From: Paramecium sonneborni
Lineage: Eukaryota > Ciliophora > Oligohymenophorea > Peniculida > Parameciidae
Assembly (NCBI GenBank): GCA_905182985.1
Contig: CAJJDN010000066.1
Span: 79,204 to 143,203 of the forward strand
Reading direction: 5' to 3'
DNA length: 64,000 nucleotides
This document shows positions 11,951 to 24,320 of the stretch, in pieces. The notes below the pieces were generated by a model. It did not search any database. It worked only from the letters and a program-made list of their open reading frames with translations, and had not been told where the DNA came from. The position numbers were made by a program, and so were the translations under genes. Numbering within the stretch: the stretch's first letter is position 1; each line of letters begins with the position of its first letter.

Positions 11951-12864
11951 TCAAATTTTCAAAGACCTTTCGCTTTTAATGGCCCCAAACTTTTAATTAA
12001 GTAAATTTTTGATTTTAAAATAATCATTATATGTCCAAGACTTTCTGGAATCTTATTATTGATCTAACATTTTCAAAGCCTAATAAATATCAATGAATTA
12101 GTTACTTAAGTCCAGGTTACAAATCTTCCTTTAACTCTAAGTCTTTCTTCAGCAACCTTCTGTCTAATATGATAATGAACTTTCTTTTCGTAAGTTCGAC
12201 TATGTTTTTTTTCAAGATATCGTTTTACTTTCTATTTTCTTGCCATCTCTTTTAATGATTCATGATTAGTTGATGTACATAGTTATTCAACCCAATCTTC
12301 AAATTTTAAAGTTTCTTCATCATTCAGTATTTCTTCACATAATCCTATTTTGATTCTAAGTAAATCATCAGTCTTAATATATGTAGAAATGAAATCTTCT
12401 TATTTTTAAGAAGGATTGAATCTCATTTTTAATTCCTCTAAATGTTATTCGACATTTGTTGGAACTGGCAAATTCTTAGGATATGAGAACTTTTTCTAAT
12501 TTTCTTTTAAAAGCATAGCTGCTAACATTTCTAAATCTCCTAATGCTGGATGATCCTCAGATTACTCATTTGTAGTACATTCTTCAAGGAATACCTTCTT
12601 TTTAGGATCTTCATCCAACATAAATTCATCTTAAAATACTACACATACTTTCTTTAAAGATGATAATTGTTAAGGAGTGTAAACTTTATTAACTTCTATT
12701 TCATCTTAAAATTCTTCACATTACTATTACATTATACTCAAATATTATACTTATTCATTATCAGCTGAATAATGTGGTTCCTCATAAAAAATCGAGCTTT
12801 CGTTCTCAATTTTATCTGAACATTCTTATAACTCTTCTTCACTTTTAAAAGTAATACTATTCAT
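11951..12864 (-). CDS. CCT-motif protein
   Basis: A 295-residue protein with one 26-nt intron (12080-12105); the coding length is a whole number of codons. The first 150 residues are very acidic. Near residues 225-255 is a CCT motif, the basic module known from plant CONSTANS/TOC1 proteins and also found in protists: RTYEKKVHYHIRQKVAEER followed by LRVKGRFVT. In plants the motif mediates nuclear import and contact with DNA-binding partners; a transcription-related nuclear role here is inference. It converges on the cyclic-nucleotide-binding gene, with stops only 56 bp apart. Confidence 0.7.
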
Positions 12865-13132
12865 TTTCACACAAGATTTTATTTTTAAAAAAATCCTTTG
12901 AATTTTCTCTAATAAATAAATAAATCTCCCCTTATATTACCATCAATCACCCCCATAAAAATTTAACATTACAATCATTTATCAAATGATTACAAATTTT
13001 ATAATAAATCTTTTAGAATCTATATAATATATACAATCTTTTATTAATTAATATAAAATGTTTACTAAATTTTTTGTTTATATATTAAAATTTAAATAAT
13101 TAACTGTTAGTAATATAATTATATAATTAATC

Positions 13133-13768
13133 ATGTAAAATTATAGTAGTGATGAAGACATCTCATCTATTCCAGAAGATGAATATTAAGAATATGATAA
13201 ATAAGATTTTGAAGCTATACAATTTGCTGATAATAAATAAAATATAAGCGAAGTTGATGAGGATAATGATGATGATGATGATAATGAAAGTTAACATGAA
13301 TAATAATTACAAAATAATCATAAAATATAAAAAAATGGAATCAAATTTAGATTACCACAAAACAATTAAAATGAAAATAAGAAATCTCAGTTAAATGTAA
13401 ATAATTTTAAAGTTTTGACTGAAACTACAAATTAATTAAAAAACACTAGTAAAATTGAAAATAGACCATCAACTTCTTCATCATATAAACCTATTTATAC
13501 AACTAGCATTCATTAAAGTTAATAGATGCAAAAAAAATATAATTACAAATAGAAATCATTTAATACATTACCAAAAAAATCTGATCCAGTTGCTAGATAT
13601 TAATAAATGTCATAATAATGGAAAAAAACTAAGTTTTTATAAAATACTAATGGATAAAAAGAAGGTAGAAAATTGAATTTAGATACAAGAATTGAATTAT
13701 AAAAATAAGAATTAAAAGAGTCTGGAATGTTTCATAGATATATTGCAAAGTCGCAATTATTTTTATGA
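13133..13768 (+). CDS. Acidic-then-basic protein, candidate HYLS1-like centriolar protein
   Basis: A 211-residue intronless protein from ATG 13133 to TGA 13766-13768. The N-terminus is acidic with a D-rich run; the middle is Asn/Gln-rich; the C-terminus has RPSTSSSYKPIYTT, then KKSDPVARYQQMSQQWKK and a basic end. The K-x-D-P-V-A-R-Y...W pattern recalls the conserved C-terminal HYLS1 box, a centriole and ciliogenesis protein. I compare from memory only, so this is a candidate. The last 28 bp lie inside an assembly duplication that restarts at 14909. Confidence 0.5.
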
Positions 13769-14907
13769 TTTATTATTTTTATTACAAATTTATTCGAACT
13801 CATATTTTAAAAACAAAAAAGATACTAATACTTACATAAAATAAAAATGTTCTTATTTTTCTAAACAATGATATGAGCATAATTCGAAAAAATTGTTATT
13901 TAATATAAAAAACATCATTTTTTAAAAAAGAAAAAAATGAATAAAATTATCATCCATATAAAAACTATTTAGTGCCTAATAGTTTTGTACATTTTGGACA
14001 TCTGTGTTATGCATCTTTGCATCTGTTCAGCATGCAAGGTATAAAAGTAAAAAATGCTGTAATTATCAAAGCAAGTAAAATAAAGATTATTACATAGCTT
14101 CCTTTTCCCATTTCATAAAAAATATCAGAAACTACAGGAATATTGCATTTTTAACAGAATAATTATTCAGATTTTCTTGTTTGAGGAACTTTCGAAAATG
14201 AGTTTTCTTCAGTTATCAGATAATTAGCATTTACTTATAGTTCAATATGATCTGATTTAATAGTTCTTTATGATTATGCACTTTTGGTTTATTAATGTTA
14301 TGTGTCTAAATTGTTTTCATTCATGAATTGATTATAGAAAAATGTTTAATTATGAATTAAATTAATAAGATCATAAATTTCGTGTTGTTATTTAACATTA
14401 TTACTTAAAATTATGTTGAAGTCATCTTATTCAATAAATCAATGAATTAAGGTAATATATTTTGATGATTTTTGTTTTTGATTCTGATCTAATAAAATTC
14501 TAATCTTGTTTTTAGAAAATCAATAAGAAATAATACAAATTTATGAAATCATTAATAAGATTTATTAAAGAATGATATAAAATAGTTTAAAAGCAAAGTA
14601 AGAGTGTTTTAGACATTGAACTGTTGAGAATTTGTTATGGATTAAAATCTAATAAAGATTTGAATAAATTTAGGTGGTTTTCATATATTAAAAATTTAAA
14701 GGTTTATAAATCCATTTGAAATTGTTATTTTAATGATTTTAAGTAGTCTTCTTAATTAATTTATAATATTGATAACTTTTAAAAAATATTTTAGGAGTTA
14801 TGTATATAGAATGAATTTCTATTCAGTTTTGTTATAGAAGATATGTTATTAAATTTTGATAATAAGATATTTTCTAATTTGATATCTGAATAAATGATAT
14901 TTTAAGA
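13741..14907. repeat. First copy of a 1167-bp direct duplication at a scaffold join
   Basis: Identical by eye to 14909-16075 (offset 1168) across the single n at 14908. It carries the end of the HYLS1-like gene, the LITAF gene and part of a kinase remnant. Confidence 0.9.
13950..14324 (-). CDS. LITAF-domain membrane-associated zinc protein (copy in first duplicate)
   Basis: A 124-residue protein. After a polar N-terminal 65 residues comes a complete LITAF domain: CQKCNIPVVSDIFYEMGKGS, then a hydrophobic segment (VIIFILLALIITAFFTFI), then CMLNRCKDAQHRCPKCTKLL. The CxxC before and the HxCPxC after the hydrophobic part are the zinc ligands, which bring the two halves together so that the segment dips into the membrane face rather than crossing it. 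Known relatives act at late endosomes and lysosomes. ATG 14324, TGA 13950-13952. The frame upstream of the ATG is also coding-like back to a TGA, so the true start could differ. Confidence 0.75.
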
Positions 14908-14908
14908 N

Positions 14909-16075
14909 TATTGCAAAGTCGCAATTATTTTTATGATTTATTATTTTTATTACAAATTTATTCGAACTCATATTTTAAAAACAAAAAAGATACTAATACT
15001 TACATAAAATAAAAATGTTCTTATTTTTCTAAACAATGATATGAGCATAATTCGAAAAAATTGTTATTTAATATAAAAAACATCATTTTTTAAAAAAGAA
15101 AAAAATGAATAAAATTATCATCCATATAAAAACTATTTAGTGCCTAATAGTTTTGTACATTTTGGACATCTGTGTTATGCATCTTTGCATCTGTTCAGCA
15201 TGCAAGGTATAAAAGTAAAAAATGCTGTAATTATCAAAGCAAGTAAAATAAAGATTATTACATAGCTTCCTTTTCCCATTTCATAAAAAATATCAGAAAC
15301 TACAGGAATATTGCATTTTTAACAGAATAATTATTCAGATTTTCTTGTTTGAGGAACTTTCGAAAATGAGTTTTCTTCAGTTATCAGATAATTAGCATTT
15401 ACTTATAGTTCAATATGATCTGATTTAATAGTTCTTTATGATTATGCACTTTTGGTTTATTAATGTTATGTGTCTAAATTGTTTTCATTCATGAATTGAT
15501 TATAGAAAAATGTTTAATTATGAATTAAATTAATAAGATCATAAATTTCGTGTTGTTATTTAACATTATTACTTAAAATTATGTTGAAGTCATCTTATTC
15601 AATAAATCAATGAATTAAGGTAATATATTTTGATGATTTTTGTTTTTGATTCTGATCTAATAAAATTCTAATCTTGTTTTTAGAAAATCAATAAGAAATA
15701 ATACAAATTTATGAAATCATTAATAAGATTTATTAAAGAATGATATAAAATAGTTTAAAAGCAAAGTAAGAGTGTTTTAGACATTGAACTGTTGAGAATT
15801 TGTTATGGATTAAAATCTAATAAAGATTTGAATAAATTTAGGTGGTTTTCATATATTAAAAATTTAAAGGTTTATAAATCCATTTGAAATTGTTATTTTA
15901 ATGATTTTAAGTAGTCTTCTTAATTAATTTATAATATTGATAACTTTTAAAAAATATTTTAGGAGTTATGTATATAGAATGAATTTCTATTCAGTTTTGT
16001 TATAGAAGATATGTTATTAAATTTTGATAATAAGATATTTTCTAATTTGATATCTGAATAAATGATATTTTAAGA
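14909..16075. repeat. Second copy of the 1167-bp duplication
   Basis: Same sequence as 13741-14907. Unique sequence resumes at 16076. It is most likely an unmerged contig overlap. Confidence 0.9.
15118..15492 (-). CDS. LITAF-domain protein (same gene, repeated in second duplicate)
   Basis: Base-for-base the same gene as 13950-14324, shifted by 1168. It should be treated as one locus unless long reads show a true tandem duplication. Confidence 0.7.
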
Positions 16076-16270
16076 TTTCAAATATTTCAATTCAATAAAT
16101 AAAATCTTGATTATCTATAAAATTGTTGATATAATTCTAAAGAGTATTTTTTCTCCTTAATGTGTCATAAAATTATAGAGATTTCTCAACTTGATAAATT
16201 TCATACAACTTTACATACTGAGGATAGTTGATCTAATACAAACTTTCTATTTCTAATTATAGAGATTTAA
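15607..16270 (-). pseudogene. Kinase remnant with internal losses
   Basis: The minus strand shows INYPQYVKLYEIYQVEKSL (end of a kinase N-lobe), then in a shifted frame LYNFMTHQGEKILF, then YLKSQNIIYSDIKLENILLS, a catalytic-loop-like motif where HRD-x-KxxN has become YSDIKLEN. The hinge is missing and no DFG or APE follows; instead a Leu/Asn-rich frame of about 115 codons continues to the TGA at 15607. One frame change at about 16180 has no intron to explain it. It is probably a decayed kinase gene. Its 3' part is also present at 14439-14907 because of the assembly duplication. The stretch 16271-16654 holds nothing further that I can support. Confidence 0.45.
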
Positions 16271-16654
16271 TACACTTTTATCTTTAGATATATATTTTAT
16301 TGATTTCTTTTTACTTTAACGAAGCAAATTTAATATATATGATTTTAGATAATGTGCTGAATCCAATTATGAAACCAGGATTAAGGAAATGTTGATTTTA
16401 ATTAGATTTAGAGAATTAATTATCAGATAAGAATAATTTAATTTGATTAATATAGTTGATTATCTTATTCTGAAAACTTCTATATAACTCTTAGATTTCT
16501 AAAATAAATTTGATTATATATTTATAATAGTTTTGATCTAATGTTTTAATTTTGCTTATTTATAGAATATTTATAAAATAGTATTAATATTTTATTACTC
16601 TTTTATTAATATAAATTCAGATATATTAATTAATTAGTTATATTTAAATTCAAA

Positions 16655-19093
16655 ATGTAAACATAAGACTTAGTGGAATATTTGGAATAAGATGTTAAAA
16701 ACTTCAATCAACTACTGGCTTTCATTCCCTATTAACCCTCATTTTATAATTACATAACAAAATATCAATTGAAATCTATTCAAATTGAATTAAAAAGTGA
16801 AGAATTCTTACCATCAATCTTCATTAATGATAAATTGCAACATAAAATCAAATATCATCAGCAATTCAAACAAGCATATGGATTAACTAATTCCTTTGAA
16901 TTTGATAATACTATCTCAATCGATATCATTTCATATGATATTGAAGAAACATACAAAGAGTAAATAATTTATTAATTACTATATAGAAAATTAGAAAATG
17001 ATAGCTTATATCCTATTTTATTGAATTTCGCTGTCACAAATTCTAATTGGAACATTGAATCTATTGTTTAATTTTTCAATTAAAAAGCATGTTCATACAA
17101 TACTATAAATATTGATTTACTCTTTTTGAATTTATTTAGATTTGCATTATACTTTTAGAAATCTAATCAAATAACTACATTATTACATTATCCATCAATA
17201 AAATTTAGATTATAAGAAATAAGACATACAAATAAATTTGTTGAAACTCCTTTAACTAAAATGATTACTAAATCTAGATCAAGTCAAAAAAAAGAAAAAG
17301 TAGAATATAAATTTGGATTTCTCTCTTTAGATTAATCAAATAGAATCTTTCCTTTAATGATTTAAGATCCTTTAATATTTTAATTACCATTAATAGGCAC
17401 TTGGTTATACTCTAATGATCAATATGATGAACCATTAAATAATAGATAATATATTTGGACTATGTTAACTGAGTTTATTTGTAGTCCATATATAACAAGA
17501 AGAATATGCAAAGATCAATATGATTAATTTCTATTTATTTAATTTCAAAAAAATCAATCTCCATAATTTTTTGAAGTTAATATACAAGAAGATCCATAAT
17601 ATCAAATTGTAAGATCATAAGATAAAATTATTAATCTAGATCATCATTAAATTGATTTAGCATCTGCTTAACCATTTCATTCTATTGAAAAAGTATCAGA
17701 TTTATACAATCCTATTAATCATACAAATAAAGTAACAAATCTTACTTCTAATATTAATAAATAAAAAATCACATCCCCAGAACCTATTTAAAATATTGAA
17801 TAATCATTTCAATAAGAAAGTACAGTCAAACAACTACCATTACCATAACCTTTAGATTCAAATTAAAGTTATTAATCTGCCAATTTCCCATAAAATTAAC
17901 ATCTCACAGAAAGACTTGTTATTATGTAATCTGAATAACTCAAATTAATGCAAACTTAAATTATTGATTTATAAAGAGCTCTACTTTAATAAGTAAATAA
18001 TATCAAATTTATATAGATGTAAAAACCATAATCAATATAACAATAATAACCCATGAGTCCTCCAAGAAATGAATAAACATTTCATCCATCTCATAAAAGA
18101 GTTGGTTTACCCGTCTAAAAAATTGATTTCTTAAGTGAATAATTAAAATTAAAAACTTAATCTAAAAAAAAAGAATTAGAAATTGAAGAATTAGCTTAAT
18201 AAATATTATGTGATAAAATTGAATCAATGTAAAATTCAACAAGAAATTCCATTAATAAAATAATATCATAAAATAATTCTAACAATTCAGATAATTCTAA
18301 TCATTTCAAAATTTCTACCAATAAGAAATAATCTTTAGGAGATCTTATTATATCTATGAAAGATAGTGATATTAAAAGATAAATTAAAAGAAATTAAGCA
18401 ATGATTTAAGATATCAATGGAAACACCCATCATGAAAATCATTAATATCATTCTCAATCTTTGTCTCCATTTTCTTTATAAAATTAATAATCAGATAAAA
18501 ATCATTTTTTATAAATTCAATCACCAACCTTTAACTATCAAAAAGATGTTTCTTAATTTAATTACCATACAAACAATACCTTTTAATCAGAAAGTCCTAT
18601 CAAATACGTTAGAATTGATTAATTTACCTAATAATTATATTAATAATAACAACAACAACAATAATAATATTAATAATAATAATAATAATAATAATAATTG
18701 TAATAATAATACTAATAATAACAACAACAATAATAACAACAACAATAATAACAACAACAATAATAACAATAATAATAATAACAATAATAATAATAACAAT
18801 AATAATAATAATAGAATTTATTATTATAATAATAATATATGTAATTATCATAATAATCTTAATCCTAAAAGAAATCCTAATAGTAATCTTCAAACAACAA
18901 ATAATCTATTCTAATATCCTCTATATAAAAATCATATAATAAGTATATTTAATTTTATGATTTTAGAGAAAACATTATGTCTAATAATTAATTAGAATAG
19001 AGTGCTGGGTCAAAAGCAATGCCTAAGATTAAATTTAATTTAAAAGATTATGATGAATCTGATTCTGATGAAGAAGTTAAAAAATTGCAAATG
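16655..19093 (+). CDS. Large protein with a STIL/Ana2-like N-terminal region and polyglutamine tract
   Basis: Open from ATG 16655 to TGA 19091-19093, 812 codons. Two stretches look like 3n introns (27 nt starting at about 16960, GTAAATAATT...ATATAG; 24 nt at about 18943), so the mature protein may be 795 residues. Residues 150-300 include IFQLPLIGTWLYSNDQYDEP and FICSPYITRRICKDQYDQFL, which resemble the N-terminal STIL domain (P-L-x-G-x-W-L). A short coiled coil, RLVIMQSEQLKLMQTQIIDL, lies where STIL/Ana2 proteins carry theirs. The rest is low-complexity, with about 60 glutamines, and ends in an acidic SDSDEE tail. STIL/Ana2/SAS-5 builds the centriole cartwheel with SAS-6; a basal-body role is inferred. 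Confidence 0.55.
18629..18838 (+). repeat. Polyglutamine-coding TAA/CAA triplet run
   Basis: A nearly uninterrupted run of TAA and CAA codons, with a few TAT, TTG and TAC, in the frame of the STIL-like gene. In ciliate code it encodes glutamine. Under the standard code another frame looks like polyasparagine and the opposite strand like poly-Ile/Val; both are artefacts. Confidence 0.85.
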
Positions 19094-19586
19094 AAATACC
19101 TAAAGAAACGATGATTTTAATTAATTTATATTTTTTCTGGTTTTGTAAAAATAGTATGTATTATTTAAAATCTATTTTAATAAAAACTTAAATTTTAATT
19201 AAATCATCGAAGATAGAATCTATTTTATTATTCATATTATACATTAATTTATTCTTGACTAATTTAAAAATTATTTAATCAATCTGATAAAATTATAATT
19301 GAAATAACAATCTAATAATTTAAAGTGTGCTTAAATTAGCTATCTATTGCTTTATAATTATAATTTTTTTGATATCTGATATCTATAAGAATTAATATAT
19401 GAATAAAATGAAGAATAACAATCTTGAATAATCAAGAATAGATAATAAGAATTTGACATTATTAGAAAATATATTGTATTAAAAATATAAAATTTGAGTT
19501 ATAGATTCTGAAAATAGAAAAAATATAATATTTTTGTGATAAAAGTTGTTGTTAGTAATTAATAAGTTTCCTTTTATATTTAATTA
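19094..19586. other. Spacer without a supported gene
   Basis: AT-rich sequence with frequent stops in all frames. It should hold the 3' end signal of the STIL-like gene and the promoter of the next gene; no specific element could be recognised. Confidence 0.5.
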
Positions 19587-20351
19587 ATGAACTCTTTAAT
19601 AAAAAAATATTTCAATCAATTAGCATATGGGAATTTTGATGCTCCTTTGACAAATCCAGAGAGAGTTTTAGGGGTTGATAGTTTAGTGTTAATTATAACT
19701 CAATTTTTAAATGATAAGGAATTGCTATGTTTTATTTAAGTAATTAAAGAATATATTATGAATTGATAGATTAATAAAAGAATAAGATAATTATCAAAGG
19801 AATATAACTTATTAAACATTCGAGTATTATAAATAAGATTGTAAAGGCAAACTTAAATTTTAGATGTAAATGTTAAATAATGATATTAGAATTACATCTA
19901 AAACCCAGAATATTTAAATAATAAACATAACAATGACTATATATATTATAGTTTTAATAATATTTCAATGGAGTAGAAGCAATTTATAAAAATTTAAGAT
20001 TTGTTGAATAGAAAGAAGAAATAACCATAATAATAATAAATATAATAAGAGAAAAAGAATTCAATAGAATAGAAGCCTGTATAAATGATAGAATAAAAAT
20101 ATATTCATAATAAAAAGAGTGCAGAAAAGAAAATAGAATTGGAGAAATTGATAAGTGAAGTTTATTCATTATTAAGTGAAGAAGAACCAAAAACATTGCC
20201 AAAACCAAATTTAAAATTAGTAATATATAGAATGCTATTAAAATAGAATGATATAACAAAGCATTTATGTCCAATAGTTTAATATTAAAGAGTAAAATAA
20301 TTGGCATAGAAATTAAGAGGATCACAACAAAAAGATAGTAATTACATTTGA
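19587..20351 (+). CDS. Unknown 236-residue basic protein
   Basis: Starts MNSLIKKYFNQLAYGNFDAP at 19587. Two introns, 30 nt (GTAATTAAAG...TTGATAG) and 24 nt (GTAAATGTTA...ATATTAG), each contain or skip a TGA, and their removal gives exactly 237 codons ending at TGA 20349-20351. The middle is Gln/Lys-rich; the C-terminal 70 residues look helical (SEVYSLLSEEEPKTLPKP). No family is recognised. 20352-21080 downstream is spacer with only a 39-codon frame at 20883. Confidence 0.55.
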
Positions 20352-21080
20352 AATAAAAATGATAATATTAATAATTAAAATAAATATTAGCATTATGATT
20401 AATTTTAATCTAATATATTTTGTTCTAAAAATACATCAATTATATTTTTTCAATGATTTAAGTAGATCAATAAGTAGGGAATTATAACAGTTTGTAAGAT
20501 ACTAAAATTCAGTACTGATTTTAGTATAAATAGTGATACATTGAATAATTTCAATTTTGAAGAAACAATCTTATATAAATTCTTATATTATATAAAAGAA
20601 TTGATATTTATTCTTTGCTATTAATGTTTGTTTGTGTCATTATTAATATAAAAACTGTAATAATAGAAGATGAAAAGTTAAATCTAATATTGTTTCAAAC
20701 ATTATTATAATTTTAATTTATATATATTGTAAAAGATTTAGATTGAAATTATATATTTGTTTGATTAATTTAATAAAAAAATGTAATGAATTATTAAATA
20801 ATGTAATTTTGTTGTTACATCATTAATTAAATTAATAAATATATTTTTTTAATATTACTTTTATAAAACCATAATTTAAAAAATGTTATTATTAGAGTAA
20901 TATCTTAACAACTCTAATGATAAAGTATTTTATTTAAATATTATCCTTTAGTTGAAAAATTTAATTAAACTTTTAGAAAAATAAAAAGAACTCAGATATT
21001 GACTTTTTGATAATTTTTATTAACAAATATTAAAGAATAATTAATAAATTAATAGATAAATTTTATTCTACAAAAATATT

Positions 21081-24000
21081 TCATATAGAGTTCTATAATA
21101 TTAACTGAAAAGGTAAAAGTTTAGAAAATTCTAAGTAATTTGAAAACTTCTGAATTTAATCAACTGTTATTTTTTATTTAATATATTGTTTTAGGTTACT
21201 TTCATTTCTGTATTAAATTACAAACTAAAAATAAGTTTTCTTTTATTCTATTTACTTATCCAAATCATCTAGTTCATCATGCAAATTTTCAATATAAACC
21301 TTTTAACAATGATTCTGAAATATTACATTTCTATAATAATCTACTTTGCTCTCTAATTAAATAAATTCATCTTTTTAAGAATTTATTAATTCTATATCCT
21401 CTTACTTTATTTATTTGTTTTTTGTAGCATCATTAAATTATATTAATCTTTGATAATATCTTTTCATATGATAAAATTTACTCAATATTATTAATATTAA
21501 TTATTGATAATATCCTTATGCATCCAAACATATCTATTTCCCTTTTATTAGTATTTCTTAACAAATATATTGTAATTTATTTCTTAATTATTCATATTCC
21601 ACTTGCTTTTCTTAGCCTGTCTTTTCATTATTATTTTGATTTTAAATTTCTTAAAAATCTTTACTTATTTCACTCTCATATTATTCAATTAAAAAACACA
21701 ATCTCTCCTCGTCTTATTTTAAATTTATCTCAGCTTTCTTTTCCTTTAAAAAATTACTAAATTCTTAAAAACTTTTTTTTTTTTCCTCAAAACTCTCTTT
21801 AATTTTCTTAAGGAAATTATTAAAAACCTTCTTTCCCTTCATATTCCTATTTTCTTAATATAAAATTATTTCATAATTCTCTTAAGATAATATTTCTATT
21901 TATTTTATGAGAGCTTTTTATTCAGAAAATGCGATTTCTATATTTTAAAATTTTTATTTAATATTTTGTTTTTCTTTCATCAAATGATACTATACAACAT
22001 TATATAGAGTTTTTAAAATCATAAACTCAATATCTATCATTTATTTATTTTATTCTTAATTCTCTCCATTAATATTACTGTTGTATAACTCAATAAGCAT
22101 TTACAATTCTTTAAAGATATAGATATTAATAATCTTTCTCTCTTCTTCAATTTTTTTAGAAACATTATTCTAATATAATCTTTGAATCTAACTTTATTAT
22201 AAAAGTTCTTTGATTATACAAAATCTTTAATTTTATTTTTTGGCTACTTCTTCTATTCTATTTTAAAACTAATTTAACATTTAATTGTCTACAATCTTCA
22301 TGTTCTTAAACAATTCATTCATTAAAAATTTTATAGACTAAATATGAGAATTAAATTCCTCTTACAATTCTTATAACTTTTCTTAATTATAAATTCTTAA
22401 TAAATTTACATTATTAAAAATCTCTGGGCTATTCTCTTCTTCAAATTAAATTAATTCTCCATGAAACTCTTCAATAATTTAATGAAATCCTCTAATTATG
22501 CATTCTGATTCCTCAAATTATTCACTTGTTTTCATTATATCAATTTTTTTGCCATTTTTTTTATAAATAAAATTAAGTTTCTACTTTAGTAATTCATCTA
22601 ATGTTTCTTTAATATATTATTATTTTTCCAATAAAGATTATACCAAAGAAAATTAACTAGATTCATCTAAAATTATCATCAAATATTTTAAATTAATTTT
22701 TTAAAATTCTTTTTATATCAAAATTAAGTTTGTTTCTAATAATTATTAGATTTATATTAAACAATTTACCAATTAAGTCTAATAACTTTAATATTCAGCC
22801 TTAATAATTCCACTATTTTTCTAAAAATTATCAAGAGATTCATTAAAATTTAAAATAGAATTAAATTAAATTTAATTTTTCATTTATTATTATAATTTCT
22901 CTATTTAACTCTTGTTTTAATTTTATAGTTTGGAAAAAAAACCAATTTTTAAAGCTCCAAATTATCCTAAAAATTAGGATGGTCCATAAAATTTATCTAA
23001 TTTTAATTAAAGTTTTTTATGAATAATTATTAAATTCTCAAAAAAATTATTTTAAAAATTCAAATGCAATTAATGATATTAATTGTTAAGTTCATTTAAT
23101 TGTAATTTTAACATATTCACATTTTAATCATTTTATGTTTTGATAGTATTTATAAGATTATTATAGAATTCAGAATTAAATTTATTAACTTTTACATATT
23201 CTTAAAATATTTTATGATTGCTTTTCTCTTTATTGATATGATAATAAAGATAATTTAATATGGCTTGAATCTATGATTATTACAGTAAGTATTAAAAGAT
23301 AATATCGATCCATTAATTATTTTTTTATCCAGAATTTATTTAATCATTGATTTTTTACAAGTTTAATTCAGCTTTTTAAATATCAATATCAACATCGAAA
23401 TAATCTTACTTTATTAATGTTATAAGATGCTTTTACTATTTTGTGAATTATTGATCAAATTTGAGATTTAGAAAATTAATTATCATTAATTTCTACCATT
23501 CATAAAGTGGAGAATCTTGAATCAATTATATTCTTTAGTCTAATGACATTAGGTTTAATTCTAAAATTAATAATAAATAATGATACATTCAACATCAATA
23601 TCAGTCAACATTCGAAAATAAACCAACCCAAAGTTTTTGGTTTATTAGATCTCAATTTATGAATATTCTTAGTTAAAATCAATATCTAGTTAATTAATCC
23701 AATCATTTATTCTAAATAATCTTTGACTTAATGATTTAATTTAAACACATCCTAACTAATTCTATTAAAATATACAAAGGTCAAATGTTTATTAATAAAT
23801 TTATTTTTTACAATACTAACATATATAAAAATTATGAATACTTTAAGAAATAATTTGTGTTTTGATTATATAGGCAAGAATTTGAATTCTTACAATTTAA
23901 AATAATCCTCCCAAGAATATATTTAATACTAATTCAATTTTATAATTTGATCATTTGAAGTTTTTAAAAAAACATTTTAGAGTTTTTCCTTATAAAATTC

Positions 24001-24204
24001 AATAAGATCAATATCATAAACTAAAAGCTTAAGTTATTCTTTAATTTAAAAATTTTTATCAACTTCAATTATTAGAATATTTTATTCAATTGTTTTTAAA
24101 TTACCCTAATATAGTTTTATTGTCCCCATCTAATTTATTAATTCCTTTATTTCAATAATCTGTCCATTAAATTGTAATTCTTAATTTTCTTGGATCATTA
24201 ACAT
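21081..24204 (-). CDS. Long coiled-coil protein, exon structure only partly resolved
   Basis: The minus strand is coding-like across most of this span: MLMIQENQELQFNGQIIEIK at the start (24204), long Gln/Glu/Lys/Leu-rich stretches in the middle (for example LKLQLNELNNQYHQLHLNFQ), and IENLHDELDDLDKQIEQKK near the end, with TGA at 21081-21083. Frame changes occur several times. Some may be tiny introns, but I did not place them all, so partial decay cannot be excluded. It is transcribed away from the pseudokinase at 24321, with only 116 bp between the two starts, so the pair may share a promoter region. Function is unknown. Confidence 0.5.
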
Positions 24205-24320
24205 CTAATAATTATATTTTAAATAATTGAAATAGGTTATTATTTTTCTATTATCAAAAAAAGTTTAGTTTTAAATTTCTTCTAAAATAATTAGCATTTG
24301 ACAGAAAAAATAATTAATAA

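Noticed and set aside
18417..18914. Polyasparagine protein on plus and poly-Ile/Val protein on minus
   Set aside because: Both arise from the TAA/CAA run read in the wrong frame or strand; the true frame is polyglutamine within the STIL-like gene.
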